A stretch of 64,000 nucleotides of DNA, taken from positions 744,001 through 808,000 of the forward strand of contig AP017964.1 in NCBI GenBank assembly GCA_037101405.1, given 5' to 3'. Positions 29,017-39,531 of this stretch are shown here, piece by piece. Source of the DNA: Candidatus Megaera polyxenophila (GTDB taxonomy: Bacteria > Pseudomonadota > Alphaproteobacteria > Rickettsiales > Rickettsiaceae). The notes beneath the pieces were generated by a model. It did no database searches, had not been told where the DNA came from, and worked only from the letters and a program-made list of their open reading frames with translations. The position numbers were made by a program, and so were the translations under genes. Position 1 is the stretch's first letter. Every line of letters begins with the position of its first letter.

Positions 29017-29748
29017 CTATTTTCTATCACCAAAAAACCTTAACATATACAGAAACAAGTTAATAAAATCTAAATATAATGTGAAAGCACCCATGACTGC
29101 CATTTTTTGCCCCATTTCTCCACCACCTGAGCTATAATAAATGGTTTTCAATTTCTGAGTATCCCAAGCCGTCAGTCCCATAAATATAGCTATACCAATA
29201 AAAGAAGTCGCAAAATCAATAGCAGGACTCCGCAAGAAAATATTTACAAGAGAAACAACTATTAAACCGATCAATCCCATTATAAGAAAAGAACCCATTG
29301 ACGTTAAATCACTTTTTGTACTGTAACCATAAAGGCTCATAGCACCAAATACAGATGCACATATAAAAAATGTCCGAGCCAGCGACTGTCCAGTATATAC
29401 AAGGCCTAAATAGGATAATGACATCCCCATAACCGCTGCATAAACCCAGAACAAAGTCTGTGCAGTATTTACTGACATTCTACCAAGGCCCATAAAGAAA
29501 TATATAGCAATTCCCAAAGGAGCAAAAGATATAAGCATTCCCAAACCAGACGTTCCCATAAATTCACCATTTGGGCCAATATTAAACATCAAACTGGCAA
29601 GCGGAGGGAAATTTAGGGTTGAAAAAGCGAACACTCCAGTAACAAGAAGGCCTATTGCCATAAAGTTATATATCTTGAGCATGTAATTTCTTAGCCCTTC
29701 ATCAAAGCTGCCTTTATCTTTAACAAAGGATTTTGTGTAATCAATCAT
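29017..29748 (-). CDS. BAX inhibitor-1 / YccA family membrane protein
   Basis: A 243-residue polytopic inner-membrane protein with seven hydrophobic segments. The N-terminal LRNYMLKIYNFMAIGL and the region FIGIAIFMGLTAWDTQKLK are the family signature, the latter holding a conserved TM6-TM7 Asp. The C-terminus has ALTLYLDFINLFL-like FTLYLDFINLFLYMLRFFG. Bacterial relatives act as pH-sensitive calcium-leak channels or interact with FtsH; the role here is not known. It is transcribed alone, about 30 bp upstream of the broken CinA-like gene. Confidence 0.9.
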   Translation of the reverse strand: MIDYTKSFVKDKGSFDEGLRNYMLKIYNFMAIGLLVTGVFAFSTLNFPPLASLMFNIGPNGEFMGTSGLGMLISFAPLGIAIYFFMGLGRMSVNTAQTLFWVYAAVMGMSLSYLGLVYTGQSLARTFFICASVFGAMSLYGYSTKSDLTSMGSFLIMGLIGLIVVSLVNIFLRSPAIDFATSFIGIAIFMGLTAWDTQKLKTIYYSSGGGEMGQKMAVMGAFTLYLDFINLFLYMLRFFGDRK

Positions 29749-29846
29749 AGTCTACCTCTAAATTACTAATTTTAAGTACCTAATGTTATAATATAGGTTT
29801 AATATATACTTTTTTCAAGCTCATATCCATTTTAATCTCTATAGCT

Positions 29847-30701
29847 CTAATTGAGTAAGCATCCGAGCAACATCCAAAAAGCCATAACAAATCCCACATA
29901 TATATTAGATTTAAACCTTATTAAACAATTATTGGGATCGGTAATATCTAGGCTTTTTACTTGCCACAACAGTATAGGAAAAGCTACTACTCCTATTACC
30001 CCTAAGTAATTATTAGATGATAAATTTGCTACTATATAAAGAAAAATAAATATAATATAAGCGCAAAAGATGAATAACTTATAATATTTGCCCTCTAAAA
30101 AAATAGCTGAAGATTTGATTCCTACAGCCTTATCATCTTTGATATCCATGAACGCATAAATACTATCGTAACCAAATGTCCAGAACCCACAAGCAGTATA
30201 CATTAACAACGCTCCTAAAGAAATATCGTCTTTAATTTCTGCATAGCTGATTAAGCAACCAAGATTAAACGTCAGCCCTAAAAAAACCTGAGGAAAATAA
30301 GTAAAACGCTTCATTAGCGGGTATATCACAATCATACAAAATGCAATTATCCCGATAATTATAGGGATAATCGTAAAGTATAAAAGTGTCCACATAGTTA
30401 AAAGAAGCAATAAACCTAAAATGATTAGGGCTAGTTCTGTAGATATTGTATTATTTGCTAATGGTCTATTTTTTGTGCGTAATACTTGTCTGTCAAAATC
30501 TCTATCAAAAAAATCATTTATCACACAACCGGAGCTTCTTGCAAGAACACTTCCAATAAAAAGTACTGGCATATAGTATAAATCAATAGGTTCTTCATAA
30601 GCTAAGAACAATCCAAATAACGCAGGGAAAAAAACCAGTAAATAACCTACGGGCTTATTAAGGCGGAGTAGCTCTACTATCGTAGAAAAAATCTTTGGCA
30701 T
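29847..30701 (-). CDS. ubiA: 4-hydroxybenzoate polyprenyltransferase UbiA
   Basis: A 284-residue polytopic prenyltransferase for ubiquinone synthesis. The first Asp-rich motif is NDFFDRDFD (about 63-71) and the second is [14 protein letters not shown] (about 178-191). The N-terminus [19 protein letters not shown] is typical of UbiA. About eight to nine TM segments are present. It lies divergent from valS with a 60-bp gap, so both promoters must be within or near that interval. Confidence 0.93.
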   Translation of the reverse strand: MPKIFSTIVELLRLNKPVGYLLVFFPALFGLFLAYEEPIDLYYMPVLFIGSVLARSSGCVINDFFDRDFDRQVLRTKNRPLANNTISTELALIILGLLLLLTMWTLLYFTIIPIIIGIIAFCMIVIYPLMKRFTYFPQVFLGLTFNLGCLISYAEIKDDISLGALLMYTACGFWTFGYDSIYAFMDIKDDKAVGIKSSAIFLEGKYYKLFIFCAYIIFIFLYIVANLSSNNYLGVIGVVAFPILLWQVKSLDITDPNNCLIRFKSNIYVGFVMAFWMLLGCLLN

Positions 30702-30761
30702 TTTTGGTTATTTATAATATATTTCTATTCTAAAATTAAACTAACTTACAAATTGATTATT

Positions 30762-33278
30762 ATGTCATTCCCCAAAAAATACAAGTTCGACGAAAGTGAA
30801 AAGAAATGGCAAATTTTTTGGCAAGAAAACGCTATATACCACTGGTCCAAGTCAGAAGCAAGAGAAAACAGTTTTATAGTTGATACTCCACCTCCAGGAG
30901 TTTCCGGCCAGCTTCATATTGGCCACGTATATAGCTACACACATACAGATTTTATTGTAAGACACAGAAGAATGAAAGGGAAGAATGTATTTTATCCAAT
31001 GGGTTTTGATGATAATGGTTTGCCAACAGAGAGGTTAGTTGAAAAAGAAAAAAACATTCGGGCAAATTCTGTAAGCAGAAAAGAGTTTATTAATATTTGT
31101 AATGAGGTTATAGCCAAAGAAGAAACAAAATTTAGAGCCTTGTTTAATAGGATAGCTTTATCAGTAGATTGGAATCTAGAATATCAAACTATTAACCCAC
31201 TTTCATGTAAAATCTCCCAAATGTCTTTTTTAGATCTAATAGAAAAAGGACAGATTTATCGTGATTCTCAGCCAATGTTATGGGATTCTGTTGATCAGAC
31301 AGCCCTTGCCCAGGCTGAAATCGAAGATCGTGAGAAAGACACTTTCATGAACGATATTTTATTTTCTTTGGAAAATGGTGATAAAATAACAATTGCTACT
31401 ACCAGGCCGGAATTACTACCGGCTTGTGTCTCTGTTTTTTTTCACCCTGAAGACAAAAGGTACAATTACTTAGAAGGTCAATTTGCTTTCACCCCCTTAT
31501 TTAACGTTAAAGTTCCCTTACTTGCTGACGATATGGTTGACCCTGAAAAAGGTACTGGTCTAGTGATGTGCTGTACATTTGGCGATCAAACAGATATTGC
31601 GTGGTGGAGAAAGCATAAACTACCAACTAATATTATTATAAGTAAACAAGGAAGAATAGAAAACATACAATTTGACAATAGCTGTGCTAACAAGATAAAG
31701 GCTGAGCAATTCGCTGCTCAACTTACTGGTCTTACAGTTACCGCAGCACGCAGTAAAATCATTGAACTGTTAAAGAAAGAAGACCTACTTGTAAACCAGG
31801 TGCAAAAATTCCAAACAGTAAAATGTGCTGAAAGGTCTGGTGCTCCTCTTGAAATTCTTACTACCCCTCAATGGTTTATAAAAACTATTATTCACAAGGA
31901 AGCTCTGTTAAAAAAGTCTAACGAGTTAAATTGGTATCCGAAATTTATGAAAATCAAGCTTGATAGATGGATAGAGGGAATAGGAATGGATTGGTGTATC
32001 TCACGCCAGCGGTATTTCGGCGTACCTTTTCCAGTTTGGTATTCCAAGCGTGCCGGAGAAGAAGGAAAACCAATATTTGCAAAAATTCATCAATTGCCTG
32101 TTGATCCACTTGTTGACTTACCAGAAGGATATAACAAAGAGGAAGTAATACCAGACTATGATGTTATGGATACATGGGCTACAAGTTCTGTTTCACCTCA
32201 ATTAAACTCCCATGGTGTCTCAAATAATCACATGGTAGATGAGCACCGGCATAAAAAATTATTCCCTGCAGATTTACGTCCCCAAGCACATGAAATATTA
32301 AGGACTTGGGCATTTTATACTATGCTTAAAGCTTACTTACATGAAAATACTCTACCTTGGAAGGATATAATGGTTAGTGGTTGGTGTCTGGCGCAAGACA
32401 AAAGTAAAATGTCAAAATCCAAAGGCAATGTTTTAATTCCGGAAATATTGCTGGAAGCACATGGTTCTGATATTATAAGATATTGGTGTGCTAGTTCAAA
32501 ATTAGGAACAGATACTGCTTATTCTGAGGATGTTATTAATAACGGCAAGAGATTGGTAAACAAGCTTTGGAATGCAGCTAAATTTGCGAGCACTCATTTT
32601 GACAAAATATCTGATAGTGATAAAGCGCTTTCTCTTTGTGAGGTAAAGCATAAAATTACTAGAGATTTTGATAAATATTTAGTGAATCAAGTAGTAGATT
32701 TAGTAGATTATGCTGACCAGGAATTAACAAATTATGAATATGCAACTGCAATAGATAAAACTGAAAAATTTTTCTGGGCGCTGTTTTGCGATAATTATTT
32801 AGAAATTACAAAAACTAGAGCTTATAACGAAAACGGGGAAGATGATGAAGGAGCGTTAAGCACACATTTAACCTTATACCATACTCTAAAAACCTTACTA
32901 CAATTATTTGCTCCTATTCTTCCACATATTACTGAAGAATTATTTCATATACTTTATGCTAAAGATAATTCAGAAAGTATTCATATGAGAGGTTCATGGC
33001 CTAATGTTAGAGAAGCTAAATTTACCGATATAGATGAAACTAAATCAGAAGATTTACTTGAGGTTCTTGAATTAGTTAGAAAGATTAAGGCTCAAGATAA
33101 TTTGTCAATTAAATCGCCGATAAGTTATATAGAAATTGAAGGAATCATGTTACCAGATAATTTGATATCGGATTTAAAAAACGTAACCTCAGCGAAAGAG
33201 ATTTTATATGTAGAGCAACTAACCTCACAGAACCAGAACTTACAAGGTAAGAACTTACAAATTAATGTTGTATACTAG
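30762..33278 (+). CDS. valS: Valyl-tRNA synthetase
   Basis: An 838-residue class I synthetase. HIGH appears as [12 protein letters not shown] near residue 53 and KMSKS as SKMSKSKGN. The editing domain (about 185-340) contains [12 protein letters not shown], and the anticodon-binding helical bundle follows residue 620. I use the ATG at 30762, since the frame opens three codons upstream only at a TTG. The length and the [12 protein letters not shown] segment fit the shorter archaeal/cytosolic ValRS type described for Rickettsia, and no C-terminal coiled-coil arm like that of E. coli ValRS is seen. Confidence 0.95.
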   Translation: MSFPKKYKFDESEKKWQIFWQENAIYHWSKSEARENSFIVDTPPPGVSGQLHIGHVYSYTHTDFIVRHRRMKGKNVFYPMGFDDNGLPTERLVEKEKNIRANSVSRKEFINICNEVIAKEETKFRALFNRIALSVDWNLEYQTINPLSCKISQMSFLDLIEKGQIYRDSQPMLWDSVDQTALAQAEIEDREKDTFMNDILFSLENGDKITIATTRPELLPACVSVFFHPEDKRYNYLEGQFAFTPLFNVKVPLLADDMVDPEKGTGLVMCCTFGDQTDIAWWRKHKLPTNIIISKQGRIENIQFDNSCANKIKAEQFAAQLTGLTVTAARSKIIELLKKEDLLVNQVQKFQTVKCAERSGAPLEILTTPQWFIKTIIHKEALLKKSNELNWYPKFMKIKLDRWIEGIGMDWCISRQRYFGVPFPVWYSKRAGEEGKPIFAKIHQLPVDPLVDLPEGYNKEEVIPDYDVMDTWATSSVSPQLNSHGVSNNHMVDEHRHKKLFPADLRPQAHEILRTWAFYTMLKAYLHENTLPWKDIMVSGWCLAQDKSKMSKSKGNVLIPEILLEAHGSDIIRYWCASSKLGTDTAYSEDVINNGKRLVNKLWNAAKFASTHFDKISDSDKALSLCEVKHKITRDFDKYLVNQVVDLVDYADQELTNYEYATAIDKTEKFFWALFCDNYLEITKTRAYNENGEDDEGALSTHLTLYHTLKTLLQLFAPILPHITEELFHILYAKDNSESIHMRGSWPNVREAKFTDIDETKSEDLLEVLELVRKIKAQDNLSIKSPISYIEIEGIMLPDNLISDLKNVTSAKEILYVEQLTSQNQNLQGKNLQINVVY

Positions 33279-33483
33279 AAGAACAATTTTGGTTTTTTAA
33301 TTGCTAAGGGTTTAAACTTGATTGGGTTACTACTGGTTCAGTAATAGTAAGGTAGTACCAGTTTATTAGCATAAATGTAGTAATTAACGAGAACTGCAAA
33401 TAAGTTAAATTTCTTTGGATTGGATTTGCCTCTGTCTATTTAAGTGTGTAGATTCAAAATAGGTACTTAAATCCTACCGTCAG

Positions 33484-33507
33484 AAAAAAATGAACCTTGC
33501 TTCATTT
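33484..33507 (-). terminator. Intrinsic terminator after the SH3-domain gene
   Basis: On the minus strand AAATGAA and TTCATTT form a 7-bp stem with a 6-nt loop, and the 3' arm runs directly into a T tract (complement of A7 at 33484-33490). It lies 14 bp beyond the stop of the SH3-domain gene, in the convergent gap with valS. Confidence 0.6.
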
Positions 33508-33520
33508 CAATGTCATTGAT

Positions 33521-34015
33521 TCACTCATCTGGGTAGATACCCCAGAGAAGTTTTTTTACAATCCATCCTTTGTAGGTTTTACACACCACTTGACACCAAT
33601 CATCTTTGCACTTTATCAAATTACACCGAATCTTAGGTTTTAGCAGAACTACTACATCATCATAACGACCAGGTAAAGCAATTAGAGGAGTAATATTTTT
33701 TGACACTACGATGACCGATCTTTTAGCCGATAAAGCACTTGCATGTACCCAGCCACCTTCTCCATGTATGTCCCGTACTTTTCTCCACTGCTCATATTCA
33801 GCTATTATCTCTACCGGTTCCCCTTTGCGAGTAAATACCCACTCAATAGGGCAATCTATCACGGGTCCGGTTCTTACATTTACTTCGTCAAATTTAATTG
33901 TTACAAACCTTGGTATTGGTAACTTTTCTTTGGAAATATCAGCAAAAGCTAGAGAACTAATATTTATCCACAAAATTAAACAAGAAACTATCCTATTCAT
34001 CTTCTTCGGATTCAA
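33521..34015 (-). CDS. Exported SH3-domain protein (SH3_4-like)
   Basis: A 164-residue protein with a signal peptide (about residues 6-25, ending AFA-D) and bacterial SH3-like repeats. The first has VNVRTGP and WRKVRDIHGEGGWVHAS, the usual end of such modules. The second, more diverged, spans about 105-160 and ends GWIVKKLLWG. Such domains bind peptidoglycan or act as periplasmic adapters. Its start lies 23 bp inside the 3' end of the Kef-type antiporter gene, so the two are translationally coupled. It is followed by a predicted terminator. Confidence 0.85.
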   Translation of the reverse strand: MNPKKMNRIVSCLILWINISSLAFADISKEKLPIPRFVTIKFDEVNVRTGPVIDCPIEWVFTRKGEPVEIIAEYEQWRKVRDIHGEGGWVHASALSAKRSVIVVSKNITPLIALPGRYDDVVVLLKPKIRCNLIKCKDDWCQVVCKTYKGWIVKKLLWGIYPDE

Positions 34016-35723
34016 GTAAAGTATTGTCCTGTTTAACTACAACGTAACTTCCTGCTCTAAATTGAGTTTTTATCCGATTAATCTCATGTTCACTGATACC
34101 TACAGATTTCAGAACAGCACCGCCAAGCTGTAAGCCAGTTTCATAATCTTGCGGGATAATCGTCGTTACTCCAATATCATAAAATTCCGTACAATTCTTT
34201 AAGTCTTTTAATCTGACAATAACTTCAAGAGCAGAAAAATTATTTTTAATAGCCTTAGCTGTTTTTTTGATGGTAATTGCATTGTTCATTGTTAATACAA
34301 TAGTTAAGGCTCTATCAGCTCCAACGGCCTTTAAATTGCTTATTTGCGACGCATCACCTACAAAAACCGGTAAGCCGTTAGCTATCTCTTCTGCAACAAC
34401 CTCGCCGTTAACATCCAGTGCTATATAATTTACTCCTTCCGCTTCAAGGACTTTTGCTACCATTTTGCCTACTTTACCAAATCCTGCAATAATAACATGA
34501 TTAGCTAGGTCTCGTGCCCCATATTCAATAACTTGTTCTGGAGTTCTTCCGAGTCCCTTTTCTATTTTTTCGGCAAATTTCTGGCCCATCATAGCAAGTA
34601 AGGGAGTTAAAGCCATTGAACAAGTGACAACAAGCAATAAAATATTTGCAACGTTTTCTTCAAGAACTCCATATTCTTTACCAAGATTAAATAAAATAAA
34701 CGAAAATTCTCCCCCTTGAGAAAGTAATAACCCGGCATGAACGGCTACGCCCTTATTAAAGCCAAATAATATACATAACCCAGAAATAATAATTGCTTTT
34801 AAAAGGATCAAAGCTAAGCAAAAAGTAATTATTGTTGATATTTGTGAGTATATTTCCATTACATCAATCTTCATTCCTACGCTCATGAAGAAAAGACCTA
34901 GCAACAAACTTTTAAAGGGATAAATACTTTCGTGGGCTTTAACTCTAAATTCGGTTTCAGCCACAAGAACTCCGGCCACGAAAGCTCCAAGAGCAAGAGA
35001 TAGTCCAAAATGCTCCGTTCCCCACGAAGCTGAAAGAACTACTAATAAAGTTACGGCAATCGGTAATTCACTACTCTCGCTACCTGAATCCGAAGATATG
35101 AAAGAAAACAAAGGCCGGAGTAATAATCTACCGGCAATAAAAATAACTCCCAGGGCAACCACGGCCTTTAAAAGTGAATAAACAAGCACAATTAATAGTG
35201 GTTCTTCTCCATTACCTCCAAGTATAGGCACAATAACAAGTAATGGTACAACAACAAAATCTTGTAACAGTAAAATAGCAAGAGAAATCCTTCCTATTTG
35301 CATAGACTGGCTTTTTGTTTCATTAACTACTTGCATTACTATTGCAGTTGAAGACAATGCAAGACCCCCTGCGATAATTATTGCAGAATCATTATCCCCT
35401 GTTACAAGAACTATAGAACCAGCAATAAGAAGTACGGTAATAAATACTTGTAAAGATCCAAGACCAAAAACATATCGTCTCATAACTTTGAGCCTTTCTA
35501 TAGAAAGTTCAAGCCCAATAGCGAATAATAAAAATACGACTCCTAATTCAGCAAGCAAAGTAGTTTGCTCGTAAGCAATAATTTTCATACCATGATCTCC
35601 TATCATGGCTCCGGCAACCAGATACCCAAGTACTGGGCTCAGATTTAATCTTTTGAAAATAGCAACCACAAATACGGCAGCTGCGATTAGCATAATAATT
35701 ACAACTAAAATCTGACTCTGCAT
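33993..35723 (-). CDS. Kef-type K+/H+ antiporter with RCK (TrkA-N) domain
   Basis: A 576-residue monovalent cation:proton antiporter-2 family protein. Residues 1-380 hold about 12 TM segments, with VFLLFAIGLELS and GLLLSQGGEFSFIL as family marks. Residues about 405-525 form a TrkA-N domain with HVIIAGFGKVGKMVAKVLE. KefB and KefC differ in gating by glutathione adducts, and the ancillary KefF/KefG gene is not seen nearby, so I do not choose between them. Inner membrane; role in K+ or pH homeostasis. Its gene overlaps the SH3 gene by 23 bp. Confidence 0.88.
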   Translation of the reverse strand: MQSQILVVIIMLIAAAVFVVAIFKRLNLSPVLGYLVAGAMIGDHGMKIIAYEQTTLLAELGVVFLLFAIGLELSIERLKVMRRYVFGLGSLQVFITVLLIAGSIVLVTGDNDSAIIIAGGLALSSTAIVMQVVNETKSQSMQIGRISLAILLLQDFVVVPLLVIVPILGGNGEEPLLIVLVYSLLKAVVALGVIFIAGRLLLRPLFSFISSDSGSESSELPIAVTLLVVLSASWGTEHFGLSLALGAFVAGVLVAETEFRVKAHESIYPFKSLLLGLFFMSVGMKIDVMEIYSQISTIITFCLALILLKAIIISGLCILFGFNKGVAVHAGLLLSQGGEFSFILFNLGKEYGVLEENVANILLLVVTCSMALTPLLAMMGQKFAEKIEKGLGRTPEQVIEYGARDLANHVIIAGFGKVGKMVAKVLEAEGVNYIALDVNGEVVAEEIANGLPVFVGDASQISNLKAVGADRALTIVLTMNNAITIKKTAKAIKNNFSALEVIVRLKDLKNCTEFYDIGVTTIIPQDYETGLQLGGAVLKSVGISEHEINRIKTQFRAGSYVVVKQDNTLLESEEDE

Positions 35724-35786
35724 TAAGTTCTCTAATTTTAAGTTTATTTACATTTATATCTTACATCTTTAGGATATATTATATCC

Positions 35787-36119
35787 TTATTTTTTCTTGC
35801 TCCATAATTCTTCGAGTTTAAATTTTTCTCTTGCCTCAGGATGGAAAATATGAAGGATAACGTCTCCCGCATCCAGTAAAATCCAATCTGAATTGTTAAG
35901 ACCTTCAGCAGAAGCCGGCCACTGCGCAGTATGTTTTAATTCATACACTATATGTTCTGCGATTGCCGTTATATTTTTTGTAGATCTACCACTAGCAAAA
36001 ATCATATATGTTGCCAGTGGTATTTCATTGCCAAGTTTAAGTACTGTAATATTTTGAGCGTTTTTATCTTCTAATATTTTGACAATAAAGTCCTTTAGCT
36101 CATTTGGAGTATCAATCAT
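35787..36119 (-). CDS. rsfS: Ribosome silencing factor RsfS
   Basis: A 110-residue iojap-family protein of standard length. The core reads ILEDKNAQNITVLKL, IFASGRSTKNITAIAEHI and SDWILLDAGDVILHIFHPEARE, the latter being the family signature. It binds ribosomal protein uL14 and blocks subunit joining in slow growth. In many alphaproteobacteria it sits near nadD; here no nadD is adjacent. It lies about 60 bp upstream of the antiporter gene on the same strand. Confidence 0.92.
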   Translation of the reverse strand: MIDTPNELKDFIVKILEDKNAQNITVLKLGNEIPLATYMIFASGRSTKNITAIAEHIVYELKHTAQWPASAEGLNNSDWILLDAGDVILHIFHPEAREKFKLEELWSKKK

Positions 36120-36393
36120 TAGCCTTTATTTGTTAATAATTATTTAATCTAAGAGGATGAAATTAATATCCACCACTCCTTTGTGAATTATTATATTATT
36201 AGTTTGGGATTTCGCAAGGAATGGTTTGAATTTTCTAATACATATAGAATATTTTCTTAGCTGCCTATCAAATAAAACAAATTAAAAGAATTTTTAGAGT
36301 ACCGGTATTTTTTAGAACATTTAAAGATTGCAAATTATAAATTTTTTTTGTAGCTTCCATTATATAATTTCTTAAATAACAAGACTTTTACAT

Positions 36394-36624
36394 ATGGCCA
36401 TTTCCGAAGAAGAATTATTGTTAATACTACAACAAAAATTTCCTAATGCAAAAATAAAATTAAAGGATTTAGCCGGAGACCAAGATCATTATTCTTTAGA
36501 AATAAACGATCCTTCATTTAAAAATATTCCATTAGTTAAACAGCATAAATTAGTTAACACAGCTTTAGCAGAAGTACTACATAGTAAGCTTCATGCTATC
36601 ACTATTAAAACCAAACATTATTAG
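36394..36624 (+). CDS. bolA: BolA-family protein
   Basis: A 76-residue BolA/YrbA-like protein. The fold signature is seen in DHYSLEIND and the C-terminal LVKQHKLVNTALAEVLHSKLHAITIKT, which includes the conserved loop His. Such proteins bind [2Fe-2S] with monothiol glutaredoxins. It is a single-gene unit convergent with lptE. About 270 bp upstream is non-coding, with no certain promoter assigned. Confidence 0.88.
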   Translation: MAISEEELLLILQQKFPNAKIKLKDLAGDQDHYSLEINDPSFKNIPLVKQHKLVNTALAEVLHSKLHAITIKTKHY

Positions 36625-36644
36625 AAAATAAAGTTGTTTTTCTA

Positions 36645-37157
36645 TCAATGGTTTTTACTAAAAAACATTAATAATCTATTGCGAACTTCCTCAGCTGCAT
36701 TCTCGGCTAAGTCAGACATAGAATCCTGTCTTATAACCGAATTGGAATATAACGAAAAATTAGTACTGTAGGAGCTCATTTTAGAGAAAGTACCGTAAGT
36801 TAAGACTTTTAGGTCTTTTTTGTCAATCAATTGATAGGTAACGTTGATATTTTGTGTTTCCCGAAGAATATCAGAATTACTCTGTATAACATTATAAGAG
36901 TTACTAAACGACAATTTCGTATTCAACACATAAAGGCTCTTCTTCGCTGACGGAAAAATGCTTTTTAGATGATTATAAAAATTTGTTCCTTCAATAGTTC
37001 TCATAGGGGTTATTTCAACAAATGTAAGAAAATTCTCGTTATACGCATCAGCTTTATAAGCAGGTCTAAAACCGCATGAAACCTGCATAAAAAAGGCAAG
37101 CATAAAAAATAATATCTTGATATTTTTTGATGCGAAAAAGAGATGATTTATTTTCAT
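36645..37157 (-). CDS. lptE: LPS-assembly lipoprotein LptE
   Basis: A 170-residue lipoprotein. The signal peptide ends with the lipobox VSCGFRPAY (Cys28), and CGFRPAY is the hallmark LptE start after cleavage. The mature part has the expected alpha-beta pattern, with NVTYQLIDKKDLKVLTYGTF in the middle. LptE plugs the outer-membrane LptD translocon, which implies this bacterium makes LPS. It follows the RNase E/G gene by 20 bp. Confidence 0.9.
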   Translation of the reverse strand: MKINHLFFASKNIKILFFMLAFFMQVSCGFRPAYKADAYNENFLTFVEITPMRTIEGTNFYNHLKSIFPSAKKSLYVLNTKLSFSNSYNVIQSNSDILRETQNINVTYQLIDKKDLKVLTYGTFSKMSSYSTNFSLYSNSVIRQDSMSDLAENAAEEVRNRLLMFFSKNH

Positions 37158-37177
37158 GTTGTTATTAAAATAAGGTA

Positions 37178-39286
37178 CTACTCTCTATTATTAACAACAG
37201 TTTTATCCTGATTTTCATTATTCAAATTTTTATTTCTCTGTGAATTACTTCTTCTTCTGTTAATTCTTTTCCTAGATTTACTAACATGCTTATTACGGTC
37301 AGTAGATAATGGTTCTGCTGCAATTACTTCTTCTTGATCATTAGTTTTGTTAGTATCGATATCTTTAGCACCTTCGCTAGCATCAGTTTTTTCAACAACC
37401 TCAGATTTTAAATCCTCTTCATTATAATGATTTTGCTGAACTAGATTATGTTTCTGAACCTTTTTATTTTTAGGGTTTGTTTTTTTACTTTCTGAATTTT
37501 CGGTATATATTTCGTTAATATCTTGTAATAATGGTTGTTTAACTGTACTTTCTGATTTGTTTTTTTCTGATAATTTAATTTTTTCTATTGAATAGCTATC
37601 AGCTGTTGCTTCTTTATCAATGTGAAAGTTAAGTTTTATAGAATATTTTTTCTCAATAAAAGCTATTTCTTCTCTTTTGTTATTGAGCAGATATAGCATT
37701 GATGAAGCAATCCCATAAACATTTACAACATTGTAATTATTATTGTAAATCTCATTTTCTATAGTTCTTAGTATTAACATTGAATTAGACTCATCGGCTC
37801 GTACGATTCCTTTACCGCTACAGTGCAGACATATATTGGAATTTACTTCTAAAAAAGACGGTCGTAGTCTCTGTCTTGACATCTCAAGCAAACCGAAACT
37901 ACTAATATGAGAGGTCTGTATCCTTGCCTTGTCTTTGCTTAAAAACTCTCTTAAAGTTCTTTCCACTATTTTACGGTTTCTAACCTCGGCCATATCTATA
38001 AAGTCTAAGACAAGCAACCCTGATAAATCTCTCAGTTTTACTTGCCTTGCTATTTCCCTTGCTGCTTCAAGATTATTTTTTAAAGCCATTTCTTCAATAT
38101 TGCGCTCACTGGTAGCTCTACCAGAATTTACATCTATTGAAATTAATGCTTCAGTAGGGTTAATGACTATATACCCCCCAGATGGCAGCTGAACAATCGG
38201 TTGGTATAATTTTGCCAGTTGATCTTCAACATTAAATTTAGTAAAAATTGGCGTATTACTTTTATATTCTTTTATCGAATTTAAAGCATATGGCATAATA
38301 TCTTTTACAAATTTTACACAGATATTAAAAGCTGTAGTACCTTGGACTATTACCTCTTTTACGTTGCGGTCAAACATGTCCCTAATTGTTTTCAATATGA
38401 GACCGTCTTCTTGATGAATAAAGGAAGGAGCATTTGCCTTAAGGGTAGCTTCCCTAATCCGATTCCACAGTTTAACTAGATATTCATAATCTTTTTTGAT
38501 ATCTAATGAAGTGTGACCAGCCCCGGCAGTTCTGGCTATAACACTAGAGGTTTCCTTGTTTTTTCCGGAAAGTAAGCTATTAATAATATCCTTTAATCTT
38601 TTTCTCTCATCATGATTGGAAATCTTGCGTGAAATACCATTTTGCAGTGGCTTATTAGGCATTAATACACAATACTTTCCAGCTAGCGATATGTAAGTTG
38701 TTAGTGAAACGCCTTTGTTGCCCCGCTCTTCTTTTGTAACTTGTACCAAAAGAATCTGTCCTTTTTTTATAACCTCCTGTATTTTATAAGCTTTTCTTGT
38801 ATCACTATGTACATCTTCTTTAGAAAAACTTTCTACTTCGTTATCTTCGACTTCTATATCAAAATCTGACTGGATTTTTTCATCAACTAATTTCTCTATT
38901 TTACTAATATCAATTTCGTCATTATCTATAACGTCATTCCCGATATTTTGCTGCTTTGTCTGCATCAAATCCTCAGAAGTAATTTCTGGTGGAAAGAGCT
39001 CATTCCATGAAGGGGTATCACCTTTTTTATCTCTGGCTAGAATATTATAATAATCAGGATGGATTTCATTAAAAGGAAGAAACCCGCTTTTTTCGTCGCC
39101 ATAATCAACAAAAGCAGCTTGCAAGGCAGGTTCTACTCTAGTTACTTTGGCTAAATATATATTTCCTTTGATCTGTTTTTTGTTGACCGAACTATATTCA
39201 ACGTCCTCTACATTATTATTTTTATCAAGTAAAACGATCCTTGTTTCTGTAGGGAAATTGGCATCTATTAAAATTCTTTTTTTCAT
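37178..39286 (-). CDS. rne: Ribonuclease E/G family endoribonuclease
   Basis: A 702-residue RNase E/G. I place the start at the ATG at 39286, because MKKRILIDANFPTETRIVLL is the normal N-terminus; the frame opens 28 codons upstream. The S1 domain (about 35-180) contains an acidic, low-complexity insertion. Catalytic Asp motifs are LISIDVNSG and LVLDFIDM, and the Zn-link motif is CLHCSGKG. The C-terminal 170 residues are charged and end in a Lys/Arg/Asn-rich tail, likely an RNA- or partner-binding scaffold. It is upstream of lptE on the same strand. Confidence 0.92.
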   Translation of the reverse strand: MKKRILIDANFPTETRIVLLDKNNNVEDVEYSSVNKKQIKGNIYLAKVTRVEPALQAAFVDYGDEKSGFLPFNEIHPDYYNILARDKKGDTPSWNELFPPEITSEDLMQTKQQNIGNDVIDNDEIDISKIEKLVDEKIQSDFDIEVEDNEVESFSKEDVHSDTRKAYKIQEVIKKGQILLVQVTKEERGNKGVSLTTYISLAGKYCVLMPNKPLQNGISRKISNHDERKRLKDIINSLLSGKNKETSSVIARTAGAGHTSLDIKKDYEYLVKLWNRIREATLKANAPSFIHQEDGLILKTIRDMFDRNVKEVIVQGTTAFNICVKFVKDIMPYALNSIKEYKSNTPIFTKFNVEDQLAKLYQPIVQLPSGGYIVINPTEALISIDVNSGRATSERNIEEMALKNNLEAAREIARQVKLRDLSGLLVLDFIDMAEVRNRKIVERTLREFLSKDKARIQTSHISSFGLLEMSRQRLRPSFLEVNSNICLHCSGKGIVRADESNSMLILRTIENEIYNNNYNVVNVYGIASSMLYLLNNKREEIAFIEKKYSIKLNFHIDKEATADSYSIEKIKLSEKNKSESTVKQPLLQDINEIYTENSESKKTNPKNKKVQKHNLVQQNHYNEEDLKSEVVEKTDASEGAKDIDTNKTNDQEEVIAAEPLSTDRNKHVSKSRKRINRRRSNSQRNKNLNNENQDKTVVNNRE

Positions 39287-39531
39287 ATCAAAATAATTTT
39301 TTCTAAATTCTTTACCTGTGGATACTAAAATGATTCGAATTGATAGCAAACTTGCATCAATTGCCCTCAATATACATTTAATTAATTGCTAAAGGCTTTA
39401 GCTTTTTCAATAATTAGTATACTCTTTAGGTTTATTAGATATGCGTCTTTTTAGTTAAACTAATTCGCTAAATGACCACAGTCTAAACGAAATTTATATA
39501 CCACCATCGATATTTTAGCAAATAAATATTT

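Noticed and set aside
39286..39370. Longer start of the RNase E/G gene at 39370
   Set aside because: The extra 28 residues precede the conserved family N-terminus and have no counterpart.
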